This document shows, piece by piece, positions 52,239-60,740 of a stretch of DNA of 64,000 bases. Both the position numbers and the translations under genes were made by a program. The number at the start of each line of letters is the position of its first letter. Position 1 is the first letter of the stretch. Below the pieces are notes generated by a model that was given only the letters and a program-made list of their open reading frames with translations, ran no database searches and was not told the DNA's origin. The stretch is from contig OX638316.1 in the NCBI GenBank assembly GCA_951812525.1, forward strand, positions 3,714,506 through 3,778,505, written 5' to 3'. The stretch comes from an uncultured Poribacteria bacterium. Lineage in GTDB: Bacteria; Poribacteria; WGA-4E; WGA-3G.

Positions 52239-53002
52239 TGTTTCGCCTTAAAGAAAGTTATCATATCCGTAAAACCGTAGAGGCTGATGCCGTGATAGGT
52301 GATAGTAAGATCTCTTGTCGCTTCCTCAAACATTTTCCCCCAATCTGAGATGAGCGGTGTCGTTAGCTGCGCCGATTCTCTGTTAGCGAAATAACCGAGT
52401 GTAACGTGAGGCACGTATTCGGGATGCGAGATCTTCACAGGAAAATTTGCATAAAGATTTTCACGACGATTTTCAATCTCTCTCAAGGTCTGTTCGGACC
52501 CCGAATCTGCTGGCTTCAAAATAACACCCATCCCCGTGCCCCATTTATAGAGTGTGCCGAACTGAAAGGTGATATTCCAATCCGGATTTTGAGTTAGCGA
52601 GGATACGCTGCTCCAGTCAGTAAACTCCCTATCTTCCTGAAACGAGTTAGGTAGTTCTTCTACAAAGCGTGCCCACGTCTCATTTTCCGAAGGACTCAGA
52701 CGTGCCAGATTGCCAACGTTTAAGCCGTCCCAAACAGTGACATGGTAAGTACTCGGAGGGAGTGGACAAAAGAGATATGTATTCGTCAGTAGATCGGTGT
52801 CAATACGGTCAAGAGTGTCAATGAAAGCTTGATAGAGTACTAAGGTTGAATGACTCAGAACATTATCCAGTTTCATCAGTTTTTTATTTTCTTGTAGCGG
52901 CGTAAAACCACTGTCAGGATTGTCGAACAGGAGCGAGAACCCGTTGAATGGTGCCCAAACTGGGGCAAAACCGAGAATTTTATCGTGGGTGATCGTTATC
53001 AT
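52235..53002 (-). CDS. 2H phosphoesterase/2'-5' RNA ligase-like protein
   Basis: A 255-residue soluble protein with the paired H-X-T motifs of the 2H phosphoesterase superfamily: YHVTVWDGL (about 109-112) and HVTLGYF (about 206-209). These act on 2',3'-cyclic or 2',5' phosphodiesters. The DUF1868-like layout (FAPVWAPFNGFSLLFDNPDSGF start) fits. Translationally coupled to the AAC(3)-like gene. Substrate is unknown; the pairing suggests a small nucleotide or sugar-phosphate substrate, which is inference. Confidence 0.78.
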   Translation of the reverse strand: MITITHDKILGFAPVWAPFNGFSLLFDNPDSGFTPLQENKKLMKLDNVLSHSTLVLYQAFIDTLDRIDTDLLTNTYLFCPLPPSTYHVTVWDGLNVGNLARLSPSENETWARFVEELPNSFQEDREFTDWSSVSSLTQNPDWNITFQFGTLYKWGTGMGVILKPADSGSEQTLREIENRRENLYANFPVKISHPEYVPHVTLGYFANRESAQLTTPLISDWGKMFEEATRDLTITYHGISLYGFTDMITFFKAKQ

Positions 53003-53387
53003 ATTTTATTAATTTCTATATGTAGGCTAGGTTGACCGGAAAAATAAAATTGGAGGCGTATGACCCGAAAACCCTTGCGAAACCCAACACCTTCTTGAGT
53101 CCGGTAGGTAACAGGTGTATACTCTTAAAGTCCACCTGATAAGGGCGAGGAAGCCTATACGGGATTCATACCCCGGTGAAGTCCACACGGACTTCATACC
53201 CGGTTCATGCCCGGTTCATGCCATAAGGCATTCATACCGTTGATTCTGATTCTGATTATGATATGTTAGGGGGTTAGTATAAAAAGGATCTCTGAATTCT
53301 GGCGGATTATTCGTAGTAGGGCAATTCATTGCCCGTTAACCATATATCCCAAAAATCCTATAATCTTGCAAATCCTGATTCAGACAA
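53003..53387. repeat. 385-base repeat-filled intergenic region
   Basis: GTAGGCTAGGTTGACC near 53023 with CGAAACCCAAC about 60 bases on. AAAGTCCACCTGATAAGGG near 53130. A perfect GAAGTCC-ACAC-GGACTTC hairpin at 53178-53195 of the type at 51284-51333, with CATACCCGGTTCATGCCC direct repeats and another ATACCGTTGATT. TATGATATG near 53258-53266. The phrase AAATCCTGATTCAGACAA near 53370 matches those near 13425 and 22490. No gene is recognised. Confidence 0.6.
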
Positions 53388-53969
53388 TTACTTTTTTTCG
53401 AGCCATGTCTTAAACGCATCCACAGATTCAACCTTATCCTCAAGAACAGCCCGATAGATTGCCATACTATTATAAACATTACCCCGGTACTCAGGATGTT
53501 GACAGATAACATGCTTAATACGTAGAATTGCGAGGTGATCCGCCTGCTGGAGTTGACAGGACAACTCATTAGCCTCGGTGATATGTCTCTGATAATCTGT
53601 GTCGTTATATCCCCACAAATCGACCTTCCACTCCCGTCCGGCGTAGCGGAGCAGAATCCCCCAATAAAGCCCGTGATCGAATCCCGGAAAATTCCGAATA
53701 TTGTGGTTTGAATACGACATCTTCGTTATCTCAAACTTTGTTGCGATTTTTTTAGCAAGTTCAAAAAACAATTCTACATTCTGTGTCTCTGGCAGATTCA
53801 TACTAATATCAATATCGGGCCACGTCATCGTATCCAAGGCGTAACTCCCGATAACTTGGGTAGTTCCGACGGCTTTGAGCATCGAGAGCAATCCCTCTTT
53901 ATCAAGTAATTCGGTTGCTTCCCGACGAAGCAGCCTTGAATACTTAACAATTTCTTCATCGCACATCAT
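53388..53969 (-). CDS. Nucleotidyltransferase-fold protein
   Basis: A 193-residue protein with a nucleotidyltransferase core: IGSYALDTMTWPDIDISM provides the GS loop and the Asp-X-Asp metal-binding pair (DIDIS), and a third acidic strand follows (WKVDLWGY). The helical C-terminus (LKHVICQ... region) is of the type found in antitoxin/MNT-like or GrpB-like small NTases. It is a stand-alone gene with no HEPN partner next to it. Exact substrate unknown. Confidence 0.75.
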   Translation of the reverse strand: MMCDEEIVKYSRLLRREATELLDKEGLLSMLKAVGTTQVIGSYALDTMTWPDIDISMNLPETQNVELFFELAKKIATKFEITKMSYSNHNIRNFPGFDHGLYWGILLRYAGREWKVDLWGYNDTDYQRHITEANELSCQLQQADHLAILRIKHVICQHPEYRGNVYNSMAIYRAVLEDKVESVDAFKTWLEKK

Positions 53970-54083
53970 CTCTGAGTCTTACCTTTCGATTGTCTTCGCA
54001 TTATATTTACCGAGTGCTGACCGCTGACGGTTTCCGACAGCCATTCCTCTGACAACTCACAACTCATAACCCACAACTCATAA

Positions 54084-55253
54084 CTATCTAATCGCACTAT
54101 ACACCCGCAGCAATTCAACAACTTTCCCAGCCTCTGTCCTTCGCATCCGCTGCGCCACCTGCATCGGTGTCAAACCTTTCTTATTCTTAACATTCGGATT
54201 AGCACCGTTGACGAGCAACGCTTCCAACGCTGTCCGTTGTTTATTGCCATCTTTGATTGTCGATCGGATCGCATCAAACAGTGGGGTCTCTCCATCGTTA
54301 TCGGTAGCGTCAACGGTCGCACCTTTTTCGACGAGAAGATTGATAACTTTAAGAAAACCTGCCTTCGCAGCATAATGCAACGCCGTTTTCCCTTTGTAGT
54401 TCCGAATATCGATGTCGGCACCGAGTGCTAACAGTTTCCGAACATCGTCCGGGTGTTCACCATTATCGCCACGGCATGCGTAAACAAGATCGGGCCAACC
54501 CATGTGGCTTTTTTCGTTTATGTCCTTAGGCGCAATTCCGTAACGCTTGAACAGCGAGTTTATTGCTGAACCGTCATCCAAGATACGCGGTGCTTTGCTC
54601 GGATCTGCCCCGTTTTCGAGTAAGAACTCGGCAATCTCCACCCGTTCATCCGAAGCAGCGTAATCCAGAAAGCGTTCACTATACGGCTCGATAATCGCAC
54701 CGCGTGAAATGAGCAGTTCAACAATCGCAGTATTTTTGCCGACGATAGCATAACACAGCGGAGTAGCCCATGCCGTTTTTCGATGCTCAAAAGTGTTAGG
54801 CCCACCGGCAGGTAACATAACTGCCTGAAGGTATCCGCTGTTAGTGAGAGACGGGTCGTTATCAAGATGCGAACGGACAACATCGTAATCTCCGAGGTAA
54901 GCGGCGGTGTGAATGTCGATGGTTGCTCCATGCTGAAGCAGATAGTCCGCCACAGCGTCGCGCCCTTCGTACCGTGCCACGCAGTAAGGTGTTAGCTCAA
55001 GGCGGTGCTGGATATGATAACAGCCAGGCAGATTAATATCGGCACCCCGTTCCAGAAGAAATTGGACAACCTCTAACTTCCCGCGATATGCCGCTTCCCA
55101 CAACATCGTCCGACCGTGCGAACCGACCGTGTGAATCCAAGCCGGGTTGTCGTCCACCAATTCCCGAACCGACTCAAGGTCGCCACGTCCTGCCGCTGCG
55201 ACAACGATTTTAAGAAAGTCACTCTGATTTCCCGTAAGTTGAACCTTAGACAT
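54084..55253 (-). CDS. Ankyrin-repeat protein
   Basis: A 389-residue protein made of about nine ankyrin repeats with the usual GRTMLWEAAYRGKLEVVQFLLERGADINL, GKTALHYAAKAGFLKVINLLVEKGATVDATDNDGETPLFDA and GLTPMQVAQ patterns. No signal peptide, membrane helix or catalytic domain. Such proteins bind partner proteins; the partner is not indicated. AAGGTAA lies just before the ATG. Preceded by a palindrome-containing gap (GTAGCATAATCTTTTAG, 55275). Confidence 0.93.
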   Translation of the reverse strand: MSKVQLTGNQSDFLKIVVAAAGRGDLESVRELVDDNPAWIHTVGSHGRTMLWEAAYRGKLEVVQFLLERGADINLPGCYHIQHRLELTPYCVARYEGRDAVADYLLQHGATIDIHTAAYLGDYDVVRSHLDNDPSLTNSGYLQAVMLPAGGPNTFEHRKTAWATPLCYAIVGKNTAIVELLISRGAIIEPYSERFLDYAASDERVEIAEFLLENGADPSKAPRILDDGSAINSLFKRYGIAPKDINEKSHMGWPDLVYACRGDNGEHPDDVRKLLALGADIDIRNYKGKTALHYAAKAGFLKVINLLVEKGATVDATDNDGETPLFDAIRSTIKDGNKQRTALEALLVNGANPNVKNKKGLTPMQVAQRMRRTEAGKVVELLRVYSAIR

Positions 55254-55390
55254 TTACCTTATCGAACTCCGTATGTAGCATAATCTTTTAGATTGTGTCC
55301 TTGGTGTAACGCGTCCGGGACGTTACGATTAATAATACGCAAACCGACAGTATACGCTACAAGAACTTAACGAATAATGGAGCATTTCAT

Positions 55391-56146
55391 TCAACCCGCG
55401 TCCACAACGTACGGTCGCCTACCGACCGATGGCGGCAACAGCATCCGTTTCTGCTGTTCCGTCAACTCTCCATATTTGCTGAGGTCGTGGTATTCCCCCG
55501 ACCATGCCGAGTGTCCAGGACTGTATTTATAGAGCAGTGAACGCCGTTGATGTTTCGCTGTCCAAGGCATCGTCCCATGAACAAGGGCTTCAGTGAAGAA
55601 CAACACATCTCCCGCTTCGACGGGTGGTTGCACAACGTAATGTGTGGGACGCTCGAAATTCCGCACATCCGACGGCAATTCCCGCAAGAAATTGCTCTTA
55701 TGGCTCCCTGGAATACAAGCAAATCCACCCGCACCTTCTGGGGCATCCGCTAAATTGTACGTCATCACGGATAATCCGTTTCGCATAACTCCGTCACGGT
55801 ATTTGTACCAGTGATCCGCCTCAGGACCACCCGGTCTACCACCATCTTCGCCACCGTGCAATCTGCCACCTTTTTGCTCTTCATCCATAAAGATGGCATA
55901 ATCATGGTCTAAACGCACATGCGGTCCCAATAACTCGAGGAGATAAGGGAGAATTTTCGGATGGTCAATCAGGCTCTTAAAGGGTTCACCCCAAAGACTC
56001 GACACTCTACCGCCGTGTCCTCTCAGACTATCGCTGGATTCTCTATCGATAATCTCATTCATCTCAGCGACTTCATCATCCGTCAAGACGTTCTTTATAA
56101 CGAGATACCCGTCAAGGTCAACTTGGAATTTTTCTTCACCTGTCAT
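55391..56146 (-). CDS. Phytanoyl-CoA dioxygenase (PhyH)-like Fe(II)/2-oxoglutarate oxygenase, copy 1
   Basis: About 251 residues. The N-terminal QVDLDGYLVIKNVLTDDEVAEMNEII block is typical of PhyH-family oxygenases, which oxidise a bound substrate using Fe(II), O2 and 2-oxoglutarate. The distal ligands are LVHGTMPW (His) and RRSLLYKYSPGH (Arg for 2-oxoglutarate). The proximal region is LDHDYAIF and RLHGGEDGGR; the normal HXD pair is not cleanly readable. The ATG at 56146 is chosen because AAAGGAG lies 9 bases upstream, as for copy 2; an ATG at 56197 adds 17 residues. Substrate unknown. Confidence 0.88.
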   Translation of the reverse strand: MTGEEKFQVDLDGYLVIKNVLTDDEVAEMNEIIDRESSDSLRGHGGRVSSLWGEPFKSLIDHPKILPYLLELLGPHVRLDHDYAIFMDEEQKGGRLHGGEDGGRPGGPEADHWYKYRDGVMRNGLSVMTYNLADAPEGAGGFACIPGSHKSNFLRELPSDVRNFERPTHYVVQPPVEAGDVLFFTEALVHGTMPWTAKHQRRSLLYKYSPGHSAWSGEYHDLSKYGELTEQQKRMLLPPSVGRRPYVVDAG

Positions 56147-56228
56147 CTGTAGAAACTCCTTTCCCTTAAAATGAAATATCTCTTTACCAACTGCCAATTG
56201 CTAACCGCCAACCGCCAATTTCTTCGCT

Positions 56229-56963
56229 TTAACCTACTTCAATAACGGGTGGTCGCCTACCGACCGACGGTGCCATCAACATCCGTTTCTGCTGCTCCGT
56301 CAACCCATCATATTTACTAATATCGTAATAATTCCCCGACCACGCTGAATGTCCAGGGCTATACTTATAGAGCAGCGAACGCCGTTCATGATCCGCGGTC
56401 CACGGCATCGTCCCATGAATTAAGGCTTCGGTGAAAAATAACACGTCACCGGCTTCAACCGGCGGTTGAGCGACATAGTGTGCAGGACGCTCAAAACGCC
56501 GCACCTCTTGTGGGATCTCGGTCGGGAAATTGCTCTTATGGCTTCCAGGAATACATGCAAACCCACCGGCACCTGCAGGCGCATCCGCCAGATTATAGGT
56601 CATCACAGACAACCCGTTCCGCATATATCCATCCCGGTATTTGTACCAGTGATCCCCAACGCGCCCACCCGCGCGTCCGCCGTCCTCACCGCCGTGTAAT
56701 CCACCGCGTCCCTGTCCTTTCTCCATGAAAAGCGAGTAATCGTGATCCAGACGCACGTTCTCACCCAGCAGCTCAACGAGATACGGCAAAACCTTCGGAT
56801 GATCAATCAGTTTCTTGAACGGTTCACCCCAGAGACTCGGTGGTCCTTGGCGATCACAGTTATCGATAATCTCGTTCATCTCAGCGACTTCATCCTCGGT
56901 CAAGACGTTCTTTATAACAAGATATCCCTCAAGATCCACCTGAAATTTTTCTTCACCTGTCAT
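56229..56963 (-). CDS. Phytanoyl-CoA dioxygenase (PhyH)-like Fe(II)/2-oxoglutarate oxygenase, copy 2
   Basis: A 244-residue tandem paralogue of the preceding gene, with the same QVDLEGYLVIKNVLTEDEV start, LDHDYSLFMEKG, DHWYKYRDGYMRNGLSVMTYNLADAP, LIHGTMPW and ERRSLLYKYSPGHSAW. The two proteins are similar throughout, and the ribosome site plus ATG context (CTTCTACAG before ATG) is the same, showing duplication of the whole gene. An 82-base gap with heptad repeats separates them. Large PhyH-family expansions are known in Poribacteria-like genomes. Confidence 0.88.
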   Translation of the reverse strand: MTGEEKFQVDLEGYLVIKNVLTEDEVAEMNEIIDNCDRQGPPSLWGEPFKKLIDHPKVLPYLVELLGENVRLDHDYSLFMEKGQGRGGLHGGEDGGRAGGRVGDHWYKYRDGYMRNGLSVMTYNLADAPAGAGGFACIPGSHKSNFPTEIPQEVRRFERPAHYVAQPPVEAGDVLFFTEALIHGTMPWTADHERRSLLYKYSPGHSAWSGNYYDISKYDGLTEQQKRMLMAPSVGRRPPVIEVG

Positions 56964-57002
56964 CTGTAGAAGTTCCTTTCCTTTAGATGGTAGGCGAGGT
57001 AT

Positions 57003-57846
57003 CTAACCTCGCCGCTCTTTCGGTACACTCACCTCAAAATCAAAACCGCCAAGCACATCACCGTTCACCTCAAGCTCAAAACGGTGCCATCCCAGACACG
57101 CTTTCCCATCGCTATACTGCTTAAGCGAAGGCAACGGGAAAAGGGACTTTTCGTCCATCCTGCTGCCACCGTTCCAATGTAACATAACCCGCCTCTGGAT
57201 AGTCCTTCACGATGTCGCGCATATCTATGGCAACATGTTCCCGAACGCGCCCGTCAGAATCGTCTTTCAGTATTTCCAAGAGTGCCAAGATCGGTTGTGG
57301 ATCTTCGATATAGGGTCGAAGCCATTTCTGCCATGTCCCGCGTGTACAAAGCGACGCAGACACAAACAGCCGAAGATTCGCATTTTCGTCATTAACCCAT
57401 TCACTAAAACGTTCAAAACACCGATTCGGGTCTTTGATAATAAACGCGCGAATATCCGCACCGCGGGTACACCTATGTTTTGCGAGTATACCGAACGCGT
57501 CCAGAGAAGCCTCAAAATCCGCCAATCCATAGAGGCTAACAAAGTGCGAAACTGGTCTCAAACCTGTCTCAACCTCAGCGGTCGGATGCAATCCCGGATT
57601 CGATGGAGCCTCACTGTCAACGAAATCCATCAGGATAGCGAGTGCCTTAGAATAATCCTCTGGTAGATGCTGACGGAGTACCTGTCCGATGGCATGCGTC
57701 ACATTGTAAAGCGTCTGCCCCGCCATCTCTGTCCGAACATCCGCAACGAAAGCATCCACATCAAAATCAGGATAGATCCGTTGAAGTTTATTCCCAATGA
57801 CCAAACCATCTTGTGTCAAATCAAAAAGCGTGCGTTGGTCTCTCAT
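57003..57846 (-). pseudogene. DNA-alkylation-repeat (AlkC/AlkD-like) gene, probably degraded
   Basis: The main frame (57121-57846) holds HEAT-like repeats of the DNA alkylation repeat family, e.g. VNDENANLRLFVSASLCTRGTW and DPQPILALLEILKDDSDGRVREHV, typical of base-excision glycosylases for 3-methyladenine. It stops at 57121 before the expected central helices. A second, shifted frame (57003-57185) encodes GWHRFELEVNGDVLGGFDFEV, which resembles the C-terminal domain of AlkC-type proteins. A missing middle part and a frameshift are the simplest explanation. The start at 57846 (ATG) replaces a TTG two codons earlier. Confidence 0.6.
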
Positions 57847-57852
57847 ATTCAA

Positions 57853-58215
57853 GATATTCTCTCAGAGGTGAGTCGTTTCCACGAGTGAGAGAATATTACC
57901 ATATCTGGGCATGTCTGTCAACGGAGAATTGGGGAATATTTTAGTTTCTGGGTAGAGGTATTTATGGAAGGGTTGAAAGTATATAGAAACGGACTGAGAG
58001 ATTGCTCCTACAGATTTTTCCAAAAGTAGTGGGAAAAGTACTATGGAAAGGGGTAGGGAAAGTAGGGGAAAAGTAGGGGGAATTCGGCATCTTAAGCGGT
58101 TGAATGATTCGTGGATTTTTCTGCCTGTGTGTTACTCCAACGGAGTGCTATGTATACAAAATACTGTTGGATAAAATTATTTTGATGTGGCAAGTTGTCA
58201 TCTATAAACACAAAT
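57853..58215. other. Non-coding region with G-quadruplex-type repeats
   Basis: 363 bases with no gene. A purine-rich run at about 58029-58080 repeats GGGAAAAGTA-like units. Its last part (58050-58080) has four G-runs, GGGG-TA-GGG-AAAGTA-GGGG-AAAAGTA-GGGGG, with loops of 2, 6 and 7 bases, matching the standard quadruplex pattern on the plus strand. An ACTCC-AAC-GGAGT hairpin lies near 58134-58147. Confidence 0.55.
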
Positions 58216-60669
58216 TTAGTCTTCTAACAATCTCATGATTTCATCAATACCGAAACTCAGTAGGAATTCAGCGTAATAACTGTCAAACAAAGCTTTGAGG
58301 TAAGTGCCTAATTCAACATCGAGCTCGGTGCCATTTTCCGCATGCACAATTTCATATTTATGTGCCTTGGTAATTGAGTACAAAAACAATGTGTGAGAAT
58401 ACACCGATGCTATATATCTCTTATCAGCGAGGTTTAACTGTTCCTGATTTGGATTTCTAGTTTTTGATTTAAAGTTCATTAGAACAGTACTATCCATATT
58501 GATGTAGACCTTTTCTAACTTGTCACCACTCACAATAGGGTGCATCACGGTAGCATATCCCATTTCCTGTCCCGTTGCATTTTCGACCTGTTCCCAAGTT
58601 AGATGACCATTTCTTTCTGGTCCTTCTTCTCTATAAGCGTATATCAGATCAGGCAACCCTAAAGTCGGGATTTCCTTTTTTTCGGGTTTCGGTGATGGCT
58701 GCGTAGGTGCTTTCGGTTCGCTTACTTTCACCCAGAATACTTCCTCAAATTCTCCAGTGTGATCTCCCAAACTAACCTTAATTTTTACTTCATCCCCAAC
58801 ATGCTCTTCTTTTTTCGGGTTGAGGTGAATCTTGATTGTTCCGTCCTGCGGACTACTTTTCCGAGCATTGAAGACATCTTCAATCCGATCAACTTTGCCT
58901 GGGGCATCCCCACCTGTCGTGTCATTCGTTTTAAAGTCGAGGATGGCAATATTCAATTCTCCGGGTTCTTCGATGCGGTCAAAATAGTTATTTTCGACAT
59001 CCGTGTCAAAGAAGATCGTTTTCTCCCCACCAAATGGTATTGTTACTACTTCTTTATCCTTTTTTCCCTGTGCGCGTCGTTTGAAAAATGCCGGAAATCG
59101 TTGAGGGTTAAAGGGTTGCTGTTCCTTTTTCCTCTGTTTTTTCTTGGTTGAGTTGTTGGTGTTTCCTTTTTCCTTACCTTTGGGTGGTAGGTCTAAATTT
59201 AAAGTTTGCTCCAACAACTTCAACAATTCTGTATTTCGTGAGAAGTTCTGGGCAAAAGATTTAAGCAAGTCTTTCGCATCCTCGCTTTCTACTGTGATCG
59301 AATCTTTGCGTCGTTTCTGAATTTCCGCTAAGCGTCCATTTTTGTCACCGAGTTTTTCTGCCAGAAATTTTCGTAATTCCCTTGTTTCTTCTCCGTCCTT
59401 TAATCGATCCCGAGATGCCATAAATAATTCTTTACGGAAATTAGGTTTCATATCCGTACAGTCAACGTGAATTAGGAGATGTTCCTTCAGTAGGTTCAAT
59501 TTTAAGGAACGGGTAATAAATTCAGATGTATAATGTCCATGAACCTGTCCATTCATCGAAAACAACACAGACATTCTGTTTTTGAAAAACTCGCGCTGAA
59601 TTGTTTCTTTAGTTTCTTTGACGGATCTGTCATCTATTTTGGTTTTGAAAACATAACACGTCACTTTCATTTTACCAAAAAGGGAGTCATCAAAACCTTC
59701 AGAAAGAGATTCTTCAACGTACTTGTTATCTTCCTGTTCTAATCTACGTTTTAATCCGTATAAACCCCTTCGCAAGGAACTCTTAGGGTAGCGATCCTCT
59801 TTTTCAATCGTGTACACTGGCAAAACGGGTTCAAACAGGTATTCGTTAATGCTCTGGTTTAAATCCCTAGAAATATCCGAAATTCCCGTAGGTAGATCGT
59901 AAGAGTATAATTTGACGATTGAACCTGTTGTGAAAGGTCTGTTATACAGTCCTAAGCTCTGTCGCCCCGCTTGAAAAGCTGGAATTTTACCATCAATTTT
60001 CAGATATTCGTACCATGTATTCTTTTTAGTGCCTTCTTCTGCTTTGCTCAGCGGATGTTCTCTGATTAATGTGAAACCGAATTTCCCTGTGTTATTGAAA
60101 CGTTTTGAGGCGATTAATTGGTATCGCTTTTTCCCACAAAACACGATAGCACCACTACCACCCATATTGTATTTGCCTTGGACAAAGTGGATCTCATTTT
60201 TATTGCCGCGCAACAATGATAGAAAGGTGTTTTCAAATTCTTCAGGATGTTGACCTTCACCATCATCGTAAATTATTAAAGAGGTATTGCGCTTTGGTCC
60301 ATCGGCAAGAATTTGGATACTTTCGGCTTGTTGGTTTCTGAATGTTGCCATATCCCAATCTCTATGGTCTGGAAAGAAGGTTGTTCTGGCTTCATCCATA
60401 GATTGAGGAGCTTGACTGGATTTGGGATCAATGTCAGCTTCCAAGCATTTCTTCATTAAAACAGCATCAATAGAGTTTGTGATCTTCTCAATCAATGCTG
60501 CAATCGGAGTAGACTGTTGGTTTTCAATGACACCGAAATTATTTTCATGCCCACCGAGCGGGGACCAATTTTTAGGTTTGAAGAGATTCGGGTGGGCGTT
60601 AATTATTTTATCAACATCTTCCTCTGTTTGGGCGGTGTATAACTCTTTGAAAAGGGACTCTATGTTCAT
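58216..60669 (-). CDS. Large GHKL-type ATPase, last gene of putative DNA-modification/defence operon
   Basis: About 817 residues. The N-terminal 300 contain a histidine-kinase/Hsp90/MORC-type (GHKL) ATP-binding fold: the N-box helix ALIEKITNSIDAVL, the metal-nucleotide loop IIYDDGEGQHPEEF and the glycine loop GKYNMGGSGAIVF. A charged Lys/Asn-rich linker (about 510-550) leads to C-terminal beta-rich and helical domains with no recognised family. No membrane helix. ATG at 60669 is preferred over an in-frame TTG at 60678. The upstream DGQHR gene ends 71 bases before this start. Such stand-alone GHKL ATPases occur in several phage-defence loci, which makes a defence role plausible. Confidence 0.82.
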   Translation of the reverse strand: MNIESLFKELYTAQTEEDVDKIINAHPNLFKPKNWSPLGGHENNFGVIENQQSTPIAALIEKITNSIDAVLMKKCLEADIDPKSSQAPQSMDEARTTFFPDHRDWDMATFRNQQAESIQILADGPKRNTSLIIYDDGEGQHPEEFENTFLSLLRGNKNEIHFVQGKYNMGGSGAIVFCGKKRYQLIASKRFNNTGKFGFTLIREHPLSKAEEGTKKNTWYEYLKIDGKIPAFQAGRQSLGLYNRPFTTGSIVKLYSYDLPTGISDISRDLNQSINEYLFEPVLPVYTIEKEDRYPKSSLRRGLYGLKRRLEQEDNKYVEESLSEGFDDSLFGKMKVTCYVFKTKIDDRSVKETKETIQREFFKNRMSVLFSMNGQVHGHYTSEFITRSLKLNLLKEHLLIHVDCTDMKPNFRKELFMASRDRLKDGEETRELRKFLAEKLGDKNGRLAEIQKRRKDSITVESEDAKDLLKSFAQNFSRNTELLKLLEQTLNLDLPPKGKEKGNTNNSTKKKQRKKEQQPFNPQRFPAFFKRRAQGKKDKEVVTIPFGGEKTIFFDTDVENNYFDRIEEPGELNIAILDFKTNDTTGGDAPGKVDRIEDVFNARKSSPQDGTIKIHLNPKKEEHVGDEVKIKVSLGDHTGEFEEVFWVKVSEPKAPTQPSPKPEKKEIPTLGLPDLIYAYREEGPERNGHLTWEQVENATGQEMGYATVMHPIVSGDKLEKVYINMDSTVLMNFKSKTRNPNQEQLNLADKRYIASVYSHTLFLYSITKAHKYEIVHAENGTELDVELGTYLKALFDSYYAEFLLSFGIDEIMRLLED

Positions 60670-60740
60670 TAGTGCCAATTTGTTATTTTTCCTCTAAGTT
60701 TCTGAATATTCCGACATAAAGAAATGCTTTTACCTATAAC

